From assembly GCA_021780315.1 (NCBI GenBank), contig JAJXYY010000042.1:620001-684000 (forward strand): DNA of 64,000 nucleotides. The letters are read 5' to 3'. Below are positions 26,222-35,400 of this stretch, piece by piece (the stretch's first letter is position 1; every line of letters starts with the position of its first letter). The position numbers and the translations under genes were made by a program. The DNA is from Acidobacteriota bacterium. Its GTDB lineage: Bacteria > Acidobacteriota > Terriglobia > Terriglobales > Acidobacteriaceae. A model generated the notes under the pieces. That model was not told the DNA's origin and did no database searches. It was given only the letters and a program-made list of their open reading frames with translations.

Positions 26222-28867
26222 CTAAAACAGCCGCTCTGCCCGCCGCAGATTCCCCGCCGTCGCTATATTCGCCAGCGTAAAGTTGAACCGGTACACGTTC
26301 TCATTGCGCGCCGCGCCCAACTCATACTTCCGGTACTCCAGGCTAAGCCCGCAGCAGTTCCAGTTGTATGAGGTCTGCAGCGCACCATACTGCACCGTCC
26401 CCAGCTTCAGGTCCAGCCCCGCATTCGCCGCCACCCCCAGCCCGCTCTTCGTAGGCGACCCGTATCCCAGTAAGATCCGCAACTGGCTGAAATCCGAGTT
26501 CACCGTCGGTATCCCCTGCGTATACGCACGCCCCGGCGCATTCAACCGCGCATAGCTCAGCCCCGCAAACGAATTGCCCTCATGCACATCCACCAGCAGG
26601 TTGTTCGACGTAAATTTCTTGGCCCCCGTATCCAGATCAAAATCCCACTCCACCCCAACCTTCTCCGTAGGATGCACCTGCAGCCGCGAGATCAACGGCG
26701 AGACCGCCCGCGGCTCCGTCAAAAACGCCACCCCCGAAAAGTTCAACGTCGTCTCCAGCACATTCCGATGACCACTCACAATCGCACCACCAAAATTCTG
26801 GTCGATGAAATACTTCTGCGCCACCCGCCAGTTGATCCACTCCTTCGCCCCGCAGTGCTTCCCCTCCGGCAGGTCGCCATCGTCTTTCACCCGGTCCGCC
26901 TCGCTCACCTCCGCCGCCTGGCAGGGCTTCTCCTTCCCCGGCTTCAAAAACAGTCGCTGCGTCACCCCATACTCCACCTCATCCGTATTGCTCACCACAT
27001 CCACATCGTCGAACCGCAGCACCTGCCGGAAGTTCCCGATCCCGCTCACATACCGGTATGTCACCTCTGGCTCAATCGTATGCTTCACCGTGTGTCCCGC
27101 CAGCCTCCGCATCCACCCCGAATCGAACGTCCGCTCCAGCACTGGCAGACGAACATCCACACTCGCCTCCATATCAGCCCGCGTCAACCCGTTCGTACTC
27201 TCCACTGGTGGCTGGCCCGCACCCACATGCTGCAGACTCCGGCTGTACATCGTCCCCCGAACCCCCACCGACGGACGCACACTCCACCCTCCACCCATCA
27301 GCGGATACGCCACCTCCGGATGCACATCCAACCGCTCCACCATCCCGCTCGTCACAAAATTCGGCTCCACCCGCTTCAGCCCCGCAGCCGAACTCTCCAA
27401 CCCCCACTCCAACCGCGTCGCCCCCACCCGATGCTCCGTCGCACTTACATCCAGCGAAGGAGCATGGAAGATTCGCACCTGCTCCCCAGAACTGGTATCC
27501 GTAGCAATCCGCTTCAACCCCTGGTACCGGTCCGCCCGTGCCGCAAACGCATACCCACCCGCCTCATGCACCCCGTACGCATAGGACAAAATATCCGTGG
27601 ATACCGCCTGATTGAAGCTCTCCGTAAAAGCCTCCCGGTAAGGATACGAACTCAGATACTCCGTGTCCGCCACCACCCGCGTCTGCGTGCCAAAGTCGTG
27701 CCGCCCACTGGCGGTCACATCCTGCCCGCCCTGGTTCACCGCCACTCCCCCCGTGTAGTACCCCCGGTCGCTCAACCCGCTGTAACGAACCAACGCAAAA
27801 TCATCGTTCCGCCCCCGGTACCGGAACGTCGCCGCCTCCGACCACCCGCGCCGCGAAAAATACTCGATCCCCACCGTCAGGTCCGTGCTCCGGTTGATCG
27901 CCCAGTACAACTGCTCGCCCAGAACCAGCCCCTTCGTCGACGACTCCCCCACCACCGGAATCAACAACCCACTCTGCCGGTCCTCCGCATCCACCGGATG
28001 CGTCACATATGGCAAATACACCAGCGGGATATTCAGCAGCTTGAACACGCTGTTGCTCGCCCGTGCCTTCTCCGCATCCACGCTGAACTTCCCCGCAAAC
28101 AACTGCCAGTCCGGATGCGGCAACTGGCACGACGTCACCGTACCATCGTAGATCTCATACTCCTGCGGCCCCGTCTTCACCACCATCCGTCCCGTAAACA
28201 GAAACGGATTCCCATTCGTATACACCAGCCGCTTGGCCGACTGCTTCATCTCCACCGAACCAGATACATCGTAAAAGCGCCCCGTCTGCAGCTTCACATT
28301 AAACTCACCATGGCTCGCCAGGATCGTCTCGTTATTCTGCCCGCCCGTCGCCTTCAGATGACCCGTCGCCGTCACCGCGCCGCTGTCGCTGTCATACTCC
28401 ACATGATCCGCCTGCACCCGCCGGTCCCCATACGTCAGCACCACGTTTCCATCCAGCACATACCGCGACCCCACCCGCGACTGCGTGTCCGACTCAATCA
28501 CCACCCGCGTCGTCTCCTCCGCCGGAGTCACCACCTCCGCAACCGGATATCGCACCTGCTCTGGCCCATCCATCAAGCCGCCAGCCTGCCCCGCAGCAGT
28601 ATGTGCCTCACTCGTTACCTCCTGCCCCCATAGCTGCGGATGACGAACCCCAACCACCATGATAGTTATGAGTAAGTAAACTAATGATGTGCCACCCACA
28701 GCGCAGATTCGGCGAAACAAATGCACCACCAGTTGTTCAACCCCAGCCCGGCCAGCCACCCGCTTCCACCAACCGCCGGCCCCACCCCAAACAGCAGCAC
28801 CCGCACCGCACTGCCAAAGCATCGCGCCACTCTCTTCTCTCGGTTTGAGCATCACCAGACGGGCCAC
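26222..28867 (-). CDS. lptD: LPS-assembly protein LptD
   Basis: An outer-membrane LPS translocon of up to 881 residues. After an uncertain N-terminus come the LptA-like jellyroll (RYVLDGNVVLTYGDRRVQADHVEYD, about 130-240), then the LptD barrel with PHPDWQLFAGKF, PLVYLPYVTHPVD and SGLLIPVVGESSTKGLVLGE. A C-terminal Cys pair (838-839, NWNCCG) and Cys247 resemble the disulfide cysteines of E. coli LptD; two extra Cys lie in a loop around KPC...KHC. It inserts lipopolysaccharide with LptE. GTG at 28867 is the longest start; the real start may be nearer the hydrophobic segment at residues 57-72. First gene of the cluster ending at 22985. Confidence 0.9.
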   Translation of the reverse strand: MARLVMLKPREESGAMLWQCGAGAAVWGGAGGWWKRVAGRAGVEQLVVHLFRRICAVGGTSLVYLLITIMVVGVRHPQLWGQEVTSEAHTAAGQAGGLMDGPEQVRYPVAEVVTPAEETTRVVIESDTQSRVGSRYVLDGNVVLTYGDRRVQADHVEYDSDSGAVTATGHLKATGGQNNETILASHGEFNVKLQTGRFYDVSGSVEMKQSAKRLVYTNGNPFLFTGRMVVKTGPQEYEIYDGTVTSCQLPHPDWQLFAGKFSVDAEKARASNSVFKLLNIPLVYLPYVTHPVDAEDRQSGLLIPVVGESSTKGLVLGEQLYWAINRSTDLTVGIEYFSRRGWSEAATFRYRGRNDDFALVRYSGLSDRGYYTGGVAVNQGGQDVTASGRHDFGTQTRVVADTEYLSSYPYREAFTESFNQAVSTDILSYAYGVHEAGGYAFAARADRYQGLKRIATDTSSGEQVRIFHAPSLDVSATEHRVGATRLEWGLESSAAGLKRVEPNFVTSGMVERLDVHPEVAYPLMGGGWSVRPSVGVRGTMYSRSLQHVGAGQPPVESTNGLTRADMEASVDVRLPVLERTFDSGWMRRLAGHTVKHTIEPEVTYRYVSGIGNFRQVLRFDDVDVVSNTDEVEYGVTQRLFLKPGKEKPCQAAEVSEADRVKDDGDLPEGKHCGAKEWINWRVAQKYFIDQNFGGAIVSGHRNVLETTLNFSGVAFLTEPRAVSPLISRLQVHPTEKVGVEWDFDLDTGAKKFTSNNLLVDVHEGNSFAGLSYARLNAPGRAYTQGIPTVNSDFSQLRILLGYGSPTKSGLGVAANAGLDLKLGTVQYGALQTSYNWNCCGLSLEYRKYELGAARNENVYRFNFTLANIATAGNLRRAERLF

Positions 28868-28916
28868 TCTCTGAGGCTAAACGATTTCACCAAAGCAGGT
28901 TTAAGGTTTCGGCATT

Positions 28917-30398
28917 ATGAGCTCAGCACAGCTTGACATCGAACTCCCCGTCTCCCCCTACGACGACACCAGCCTCGCGCAGAACCTCGCCGGCAGCCCC
29001 GTCTCCTCCCTAGACCTCAAGCAGCAGGTCGCCGAGCGCCTCGCCGCCCACCGCGCCCGCCGCCGCCCCACCGCCCCCGGCCCCGCTACCCCCATCGCCA
29101 TCGCCACCCCCGCCAAGGCACGCGCCGCACGCATCGCCGCCACCGTCGCCGAGCGCTACGCGCACTCCCCCAGCTACCGCGCCGTCCTCGCCGCCGAAGC
29201 CGAAAATGCCATCCGACAGGCAGAAGCAGCCGTCGATGTCGCCATCCTCACCGCCCAGGCGGTTGCCGACGCCCAGTACAACCTCCTCGCAGAACTCGAC
29301 AACCTACCATCCACAGAGCCCACCACCGAACGCGACGACACACCCCGCCACACGCGCCACCAGGCCGCCCCCCGGCCCACCACCGCCCCGGCCCAGCAGT
29401 CCACGCTCCATCAGGCCACGCTCCCGCTCCCCTCCGTCCTCGCCCCCTCCACGCCCGCCACGCCCATCCCCCTAACCATCCGCCCATTCGAGCCCATCGA
29501 ACCCCTTCAGGCAGCTGCTCCTCCCACCCCTCAGGCCCGCACCTCTGCCTATCCCCACTCCACGCTCGATCCCTTCGACGACGAAGGCCTCGCCCTCGAC
29601 CAGGAGATCGCCTTCCGCCAATCGCCGGTATTCGACGCGCCCGCCACCCCGCCCGTCGACATCCCCGCCAATCTCATCGAGTTCCCCCGCCAACTCGTCG
29701 CCGCCCGCCGCGCCCGTCCCCGCCTCGCCGAAGGACCACTCCGCGACGACGATGCCCCCGAGGTCTCCGCGCAACTCCGCATCTTCGAGGTCGAGCCCAC
29801 TCAGGTCTCCATCTCCCCCACCACCGAGGCCGCCACCCCCGTCTGGTCTTCCATCGTTCTAGACGCCCAACCCCACCCCCAGCAGGCCGACGCCTACTCC
29901 ACCCTCAACCAGCACTTCCCCGAAAACCAACTCGTAGCCCAACTCGACCTGCCCGCAGACCTCCACCTCTACCCGCCCCCCCAGACCGCTCCCCTCGACC
30001 TGCGCCTCATGTCCGCCGCCGTCGACACCTGCATCATCCTCTCGGCCTTCATCGCCTTTACCGCCACCTTCGCCCTCACCGCCCGCACCCTTACCCTTGG
30101 CGCCATCACCCTGCCCACCCTGGCCCTCGCCTCCAGCGCCACCCTCGTCCTGCTCGCCTTCCTCTACCTGTTGCTCTTCTTCACCTTCAGCGACGCCACC
30201 CCCGGCATGCGTTTCGCCCGCATCGGCCTCTGCACCCTCTCCGACGAAAACCCCTCCCGTGCCGCCCTCCGCCGCCGCGTCGTCGCTACCCTGCTCTCCC
30301 TCTGCCCCCTCGGCCTCGGCTTTCTCTGGGCCTGGATCGACGGCGAAGGTCTTGGCTGGCACGACCGCATCTCCCGTATGTATCAACGCAGCTACTAA
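28917..30398 (+). CDS. RDD family membrane protein with long disordered N-terminus
   Basis: A 493-residue protein. Residues 1-350 are low complexity, rich in Ala, Pro, Thr and Arg, with a coiled-coil-like Ala-rich part near 60-125. The C-terminal 140 residues form an RDD domain: LDLRLMSAAVDTCIIL with the Arg and Asp of the family name, two hydrophobic helices, then SDATPGMRFARIGL and LGWHDRISRM. RDD proteins are small multipass membrane proteins, some linked to ion exchange; the role here is unknown. It is divergent from lptD by 50 bases, so promoters must overlap. Confidence 0.8.
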   Translation: MSSAQLDIELPVSPYDDTSLAQNLAGSPVSSLDLKQQVAERLAAHRARRRPTAPGPATPIAIATPAKARAARIAATVAERYAHSPSYRAVLAAEAENAIRQAEAAVDVAILTAQAVADAQYNLLAELDNLPSTEPTTERDDTPRHTRHQAAPRPTTAPAQQSTLHQATLPLPSVLAPSTPATPIPLTIRPFEPIEPLQAAAPPTPQARTSAYPHSTLDPFDDEGLALDQEIAFRQSPVFDAPATPPVDIPANLIEFPRQLVAARRARPRLAEGPLRDDDAPEVSAQLRIFEVEPTQVSISPTTEAATPVWSSIVLDAQPHPQQADAYSTLNQHFPENQLVAQLDLPADLHLYPPPQTAPLDLRLMSAAVDTCIILSAFIAFTATFALTARTLTLGAITLPTLALASSATLVLLAFLYLLLFFTFSDATPGMRFARIGLCTLSDENPSRAALRRRVVATLLSLCPLGLGFLWAWIDGEGLGWHDRISRMYQRSY

Positions 30399-30627
30399 CC
30401 CCCACCTGACCTCAGCCCAGATGTCCCCGTCGCCGCACGCTCATCGCGGCACCGAGGCATATTTGTCTGGCGACCCCACTTGCCCCAACCAACCCCAGTG
30501 CTCCAGACATACCGTAATGCCTCACTGCAGCCTGCATGGGAATCCACACCACCCCGCCACTCTCCCTCCCTCCGGCGTAGCCACGCAAGCCAGCCTTGCC
30601 ACGCAAAAGCCCCACCCCCAAAACAAA

Positions 30628-30653
30628 ACGGACCCGCCTCAGGGCAGGTCCGT
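30628..30653 (-). terminator. Intrinsic terminator of bamA
   Basis: An 11-bp stem with one G-U pair (ACGGACCTGCC / GGCGGGTCCGT read on the minus strand) and a 4-base loop, followed on the minus strand by TTTTGTTTT. It lies 27 bases beyond the bamA stop. The rest of 30399-30627 shows nothing recognisable. Confidence 0.85.
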
Positions 30654-30680
30654 CTCTCACAGCCAACATCTCACAACCGG

Positions 30681-33653
30681 TTAGAACGTCGTGCTCACCG
30701 TCAACCGGAACGTCTTTCGCGGCTCACGCAACACGTAGTTCGCACCGTAGAATTGCACCGCCTCGGAGTAGCTGTAATCGCCAGCACCCGAGTTCGGGAA
30801 GAAGTCCCGGAAGCACGTCGAAGCCGTTCCCGGCGTGCAATTCGGTACCGCCAGTGCCTGCGGAATGCTCTTGTACAGCCGCAGCGGGTTATACGCGTAA
30901 TACAGCCGGAACGGCGCATTCACGATCGGCAGAATCACCTGAATCTCAGCACCATTCGACATACGCGGAACGAAGTTTGTTCCTGGAACCGTCTTCAGCA
31001 GGAACGGGAAGTTTACCTTCTGGCCGCCAAAGCAAGCCCCGTTTACCAGCGTCGGGCATCCGTATGCAGGGCTCTCAATCAGCGACTGCCCCGCGGGACT
31101 CTGCTGCAACTGCCCCGGCTGCGCGTTGAACGTCATCCCAAAATCAGTAAACAGCGCAAACGTCACCTGACTCACAATCGGAATCCGGTACTCCACGTTC
31201 GACGTCAAACTCGAGTCGCCACCGATCGTCACCAACCGATAAATCGGCAGCGGAATCTGTACCGAGCCCAGCGTTGGATTCGTCGGATCACGCGGTACCG
31301 TCGTACCATCCGGGTTCGTCAGATTGAACAGTAACTTGTTCGGAATAAACGTATAAGGAGAAGCCGACCGCACGTCAAACCCGCGCAGGTCCGACTCGCC
31401 GCCGCCATAGATACGGTTCGTCGGCGGTGCAACCTCCCCGCCAAAACCCGAAATATGCGCCAACTGAATACGGTAGCCCAGGACGTTATGTCCCTCGCGG
31501 TTAATCCGGAAACCCTTCATCGGGAAAAACTGCCGATAGCTCAACTGCGGCGAGTAGTACTTCACATTGCCGCCGCCGCCAGCAATCTGGATCGCCGCGT
31601 TGAAGTCCTTACCGCCATGCGGCCCAACCGCACGGTCAAGGCTCGACAACGTAAAGCTCGGCGTAAACACCGACGTCACAATTCCGTTCAACTGGTTCTG
31701 ACCGGCAACTCCCGAGCGGAACGCCAGCGACTGGAACACGTTCCGCGTATTGTCGTTGAACGTCGTCACCGATGACCGCGACAGCGAGTACGACATACCC
31801 ACGCGCGCAACACCCTTCGTCGCAAAGAAGTGCTTCAACGGCTCGCTGATCGACAACGTCAAGCCCGTCGTCGCCGTGTTGTAGTTCGTCAGCAAAGACT
31901 GCTGCGCGTTCGTCAGGTTCTGGCTCTGGTTGCCCGCAATCGCATACGACTTCGCAGGGTTGTAGTCATACTTCTGCGTAAACACCTGCACGCCCAGAGA
32001 GATCGGCTTGTTGCGCAGGTACGGCTCCGTAAACCCGAAGCTCAGGTTCCGCGAAAGATCGCCCACGTTCGCCTGCACCGACAGCGTCTCACCCAGACCG
32101 AGGAAGTTGTTCGTCTCGTAGTTCAACCCGACAAACGTTCCCGACAATCCGCTGATACCGCCATTCAATCCAATCGAATTCTTGCCCTTTTCCTTCAGCT
32201 TCAGCAGCAGATCCACCGTGCCCGCATCCGCATTCAGACGGCTCTCTGAGTCCTGGTCCGCCTTCAACGTCTCAAAGTAGTTCAGCTGGTTCAACCGCAG
32301 AATCGACAACTCCCACGCCTGGCTGTTGTACTGCTGACCTTCTTCCAGCATCAACTCACGCCGAATCACCTTGTCGCGCGTAATCGTATTGCCCGTAAAC
32401 TCGATCCGCGAAACGTAGAACTTCTTGCCTTCATCCACTTCAATATCGAGATACACCAGCTTCTTCGCTTCGTCGATCCGCGGTACCGGCGTGCCTACAA
32501 AGTTGATAAAGCCCAACTGGCCGTAAGCCTTCCGCAACTGCTCCAGTCCCTTGCCGAACAGCGTCGCGTTGAAGTACTCGCCGTCCTTCTGCGCAAACTG
32601 CGCCCGTAGAACCTTCGTATTCGTCACAGCCTTGTTGCCCGAGAACGTAATCCCGCCCAAACGATAGCGGCTACCCTCTTCCACCGGCATCAGGATGTCG
32701 ATCCGCTTGCCCTTCGATGGGCTCAGCGTAAAGATGTTGATCCCGCCCGCATCCCGCGTGTGCGTAATCGGCTCGCTCGTCAGCGCCTTGAAGTACCCGC
32801 GATCACGGTACGCCTGCCGTACCCGCTCCGTATCTTCGTCCAGCTTGCTCGCATCGAACGTACGCGCCAGCAGATTCTCAAAAATAATCGAGTGCGGAAT
32901 CCCGATCGGACGCAGGTTCTTCATCGCATACCGCAACGTCCGGTCGCTCACATTGTAGTTGCCCTGAAACGCAATCTTGCCCACCTTGACTGTCGGGCCT
33001 TCCTTCACAATGAAGGTCAGCGTCACCGCCGCCGGTGGAATCGTCTTGATCTCCGTCTTGATCGTCGCAAACTGGTGGCCATGCTCCGCCAGCAACTCGC
33101 GCAACACCACCTCGGCACGCTTGATCTTCGTCGGATCGTACTGGCTCTCTACCGTCAGGCCAACCTTCGCCTTCTTGAACCGTTCCAAAATGTCCGACTG
33201 CGAAACCGCATTCACACCCTTGTAGTTGATCTCGCGAATCGTCGGCTTCTCATGCACATAAATCACCAGCTGAATACATTTGTCCGTATCCGCCCGCTCA
33301 ATCCGCACATCTTCAAAATAACCAGTGTTCCAAAGCGAGTTGAAATCGCGCTCCACCACAATCGGATCGTACAAATCCCCCTGGTGGCTGAACAAACGCG
33401 CCAACACCGACTCCTTTGGAATCCGTCGGTTGCCAATTACCTGAGGCTGGCATAACGTCTGCGAGGGCGCAGCAGCAGTCGCACCTAATCCCCCCGAAGC
33501 AGTCTGGGCAAACAACGTGGAAACCGCCGACATCGCCAGTACTGCTGCGGCAACGGCGATAGAGATGCGGGAGCGGCTGAGGCGCGGGCGCACAGGCTTG
33601 GTCTGACTCTTCAGGGAGCTTTCGCTCTCTCGGTTCACGGTAAAGATACGCAC
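30681..33653 (-). CDS. bamA: Outer-membrane protein assembly factor BamA
   Basis: A 990-residue Omp85 protein that folds beta-barrels into the outer membrane. A signal peptide (about 1-50, ending TLFAQ) has an unusually long basic n-region. Five POTRA-like repeats cover about 70-460 (for example VRIERADTDKCIQLVIYVHEKPTIREINYKG and YFNATLFGKGLEQLRKAYGQLGFI), then the 16-strand barrel with a lid-loop region RIYGGGESDLRGFDVRSASP corresponding to the conserved GGxxSVRGF-type motif. It ends with the Phe of the beta-signal (LTVSTTF). The GTG start at 33653 is preceded by GAGGGT at short distance. No skp or lpx genes follow; it is terminated directly. Confidence 0.94.
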   Translation of the reverse strand: MRIFTVNRESESSLKSQTKPVRPRLSRSRISIAVAAAVLAMSAVSTLFAQTASGGLGATAAAPSQTLCQPQVIGNRRIPKESVLARLFSHQGDLYDPIVVERDFNSLWNTGYFEDVRIERADTDKCIQLVIYVHEKPTIREINYKGVNAVSQSDILERFKKAKVGLTVESQYDPTKIKRAEVVLRELLAEHGHQFATIKTEIKTIPPAAVTLTFIVKEGPTVKVGKIAFQGNYNVSDRTLRYAMKNLRPIGIPHSIIFENLLARTFDASKLDEDTERVRQAYRDRGYFKALTSEPITHTRDAGGINIFTLSPSKGKRIDILMPVEEGSRYRLGGITFSGNKAVTNTKVLRAQFAQKDGEYFNATLFGKGLEQLRKAYGQLGFINFVGTPVPRIDEAKKLVYLDIEVDEGKKFYVSRIEFTGNTITRDKVIRRELMLEEGQQYNSQAWELSILRLNQLNYFETLKADQDSESRLNADAGTVDLLLKLKEKGKNSIGLNGGISGLSGTFVGLNYETNNFLGLGETLSVQANVGDLSRNLSFGFTEPYLRNKPISLGVQVFTQKYDYNPAKSYAIAGNQSQNLTNAQQSLLTNYNTATTGLTLSISEPLKHFFATKGVARVGMSYSLSRSSVTTFNDNTRNVFQSLAFRSGVAGQNQLNGIVTSVFTPSFTLSSLDRAVGPHGGKDFNAAIQIAGGGGNVKYYSPQLSYRQFFPMKGFRINREGHNVLGYRIQLAHISGFGGEVAPPTNRIYGGGESDLRGFDVRSASPYTFIPNKLLFNLTNPDGTTVPRDPTNPTLGSVQIPLPIYRLVTIGGDSSLTSNVEYRIPIVSQVTFALFTDFGMTFNAQPGQLQQSPAGQSLIESPAYGCPTLVNGACFGGQKVNFPFLLKTVPGTNFVPRMSNGAEIQVILPIVNAPFRLYYAYNPLRLYKSIPQALAVPNCTPGTASTCFRDFFPNSGAGDYSYSEAVQFYGANYVLREPRKTFRLTVSTTF

Positions 33654-33705
33654 ACCCTCACTACTCTAAAAATCACGCCCGCCAGTCCTTCAGGGGGAGA
33701 CTCCG

Positions 33706-33711
33706 ATTATA
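33706..33711 (-). promoter_or_regulatory. Possible -10 box for bamA
   Basis: A consensus TATAAT on the minus strand about 53 bases before the bamA start, in an otherwise GC-rich gap. A matching -35 is weak, so a single promoter here is only likely. Confidence 0.4.
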
Positions 33712-33793
33712 TGGGAGCATCGCGTCAGTTAGCGAGTCGAACCCACAATGGACCCCGTTCAACACCTGCTCCAACCCCTCCCATATCCACCAT

Positions 33794-33979
33794 TTAACTC
33801 TCTAACTCCGCCGAAATCGTATATTCCGCCGCCTCCGGATCCCACCGAACCGTCAGTACATTCGGCTGACAGCACACCTGACAGTCCTCTACATACTGCT
33901 GCCTCGACCCGCCCGACTCGTCCACCGTCGTCTCCACCCACTCAAAACATCCCCCGCACTGAAACACCGCTGCATACAT
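33794..33979 (-). CDS. CPXCG-type cysteine-rich mini-protein
   Basis: A 61-residue protein of the Cys-rich CPXCG family. It has a first Cys pair (C-G-G-C, residues 8-11), the acidic-Gly middle TTVDESGGSRQQYVEDC and a second pair C-Q-V-C-C, followed by a short beta segment. The four Cys probably bind one zinc. The first pair lacks the usual Pro (CPXC). Its cellular role is unknown. The gene follows the VOC gene by 24 bases on the minus strand and precedes bamA by 140 bases, so it probably ends the 37.5-33.8 kb transcript. Confidence 0.78.
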   Translation of the reverse strand: MYAAVFQCGGCFEWVETTVDESGGSRQQYVEDCQVCCQPNVLTVRWDPEAAEYTISAELES

Positions 33980-34003
33980 CGCTGCCTCCTACCTCCAATC
34001 TGC

Positions 34004-34414
34004 CTACAAAATCTGGTTGAACTCCAACCGCTCCCCATCCGGCCCCAGAACATTGAAATACCGGCACCCCCGCTCCCAGAAACCCAGCGTCACCGGCTCT
34101 GCCTCCACCACCGCAAACCCCGCACCCTTCAACTCCGCAAACGCCTCCGCAATCGAATCCACATCGAACGCCACATGGTCGATATGCCCATCCCTCCGCC
34201 CGCGTATCTCCACCAGCTCCGCCTCCGGCATCTGGTACAGCTCCAGAATCATCTCCCCCCGTCGCATCATCGCAACCTGACCACGTCCACCACGGTACTC
34301 AAACCCCGATGCCATCACATTCTCAAACCCCAGCCGCCCATAGAACGCCTCCGACACCGCCAGATCCGTCACCGGCAACCCAATATGCTGAATCCTGTTG
34401 ATCTTCAACGTCAT
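34004..34414 (-). CDS. VOC family protein (glyoxalase/dioxygenase fold)
   Basis: A 136-residue vicinal-oxygen-chelate protein with two beta-alpha-beta-beta-beta modules. Metal-ligand positions of the family are visible: His11 in RIQHIGLPVTDLA, Glu57-type in MILELYQMP, His in DHVAFDVDSI and Glu near the end (GERLEFNQI). Members act as lyases, isomerases, dioxygenases or resistance proteins; no specific reaction can be assigned. The ATG overlaps the stop of the dehydratase-like gene (34411-34414), indicating coupling and possibly a shared pathway. Confidence 0.82.
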   Translation of the reverse strand: MTLKINRIQHIGLPVTDLAVSEAFYGRLGFENVMASGFEYRGGRGQVAMMRRGEMILELYQMPEAELVEIRGRRDGHIDHVAFDVDSIAEAFAELKGAGFAVVEAEPVTLGFWERGCRYFNVLGPDGERLEFNQIL

Positions 34415-35400
34415 GCTCCCACTCCCCCCGCCAACACCCGCGCAAACACATCGCTATCCACATTCCCGCCGCACAGCACCGTCCCCACCACCCTGCCGCC
34501 GCGCTCCCGATCCTGCAGCAGCGCCGCCAGCCCAATCGCCCCAGCACCCTCCGCCACATTGTGCGTATCCGCAAAGTAAGCCCGCATCGCTGCCTCCACC
34601 GCCGCGTCCTCCACCTCCACCACCCGGTCCGCGCCCGCCACCAGAATCCCCAGTGCCTCCTCATCCGGCTTCCGGCAAGCCACCCCGTCCGCTATCGCCG
34701 TCACCGCCGCATGTTCCACCACCCGCCCTGCCGCAAACGACAGCGCCTGTGCCGGAGCCCCCCGCGACACCACCCCCACCACCTTCGTCGCCAGACCCAG
34801 ACCATCCCGCACCGCAATCACCCCGCTGATCCCGCTCCCCATCCCCACCGGAACATAGATCGTCTCCAACGCCGGACACCCCCGCAGCATCTCCAGCGCA
34901 TACGTCCCCACCCCCGTCACCAGCCGCCGGTCGTAGCTCGGAACCCTGTGCCAGCCACGCTCCCGCGCCAGCTCCACGCAATACTCGCTCGCCGCCTGAA
35001 AGTCCTCACCATGCTCCACCACCTCCGCCCCCAGCGCCCGCATCGCCCGGTTCTTCTCGCGGCTGTTCCCAAACGGCACCACAATCACCACCCCAATCCC
35101 ATTCTTCGCCCCCGCATACGCCATCGACTGTCCATGGTTGCCCCGCGTCGCAGAAACCACCGTCTTCACCTCCGGACGCTCCCGCCGCAGCCAGTCCATA
35201 TACACCAGACCGCCCCGCACCTTGAACGCACCCACTGGAGTGTGGTTCTCATGCTTCACCCACACCTCCGCCCCAGCCCGCTCATTAATCAGCGGCCAAC
35301 TGTACTGCGGAGTTGCCGGCATACTCGCATACACCACCTCCGCCGCCGCCTCAATCTCATCCAATCCCGGCAAACTCCCGCGCATCACTTCAGTCGCCAT
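34411..35400 (-). CDS. Threonine/serine dehydratase-like PLP enzyme
   Basis: A 329-residue fold-type II PLP enzyme. The cofactor Lys is Lys60 in HTPVGAFKVRGG, the substrate loop is SATRGNHGQSMAYA, and the phosphate-binding Gly-rich loop is VPVGMGSGISGV; the C-terminus carries LCGGNVDSD. It lacks the regulatory ACT domain of biosynthetic IlvA, so it resembles catabolic dehydratases that convert threonine or serine (or a related hydroxy-amino acid) to a 2-oxoacid and ammonia. It overlaps the upstream oxidoreductase gene by 11 bases and the downstream VOC gene by 4. Confidence 0.85.
   Translation of the reverse strand: MATEVMRGSLPGLDEIEAAAEVVYASMPATPQYSWPLINERAGAEVWVKHENHTPVGAFKVRGGLVYMDWLRRERPEVKTVVSATRGNHGQSMAYAGAKNGIGVVIVVPFGNSREKNRAMRALGAEVVEHGEDFQAASEYCVELARERGWHRVPSYDRRLVTGVGTYALEMLRGCPALETIYVPVGMGSGISGVIAVRDGLGLATKVVGVVSRGAPAQALSFAAGRVVEHAAVTAIADGVACRKPDEEALGILVAGADRVVEVEDAAVEAAMRAYFADTHNVAEGAGAIGLAALLQDRERGGRVVGTVLCGGNVDSDVFARVLAGGVGA

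Noticed and set aside
26582..28633. A 683-codon plus-strand open frame opposite lptD
   Set aside because: Shadow frame: Arg/His/Pro-rich composition, while the minus strand encodes a recognisable LptD.
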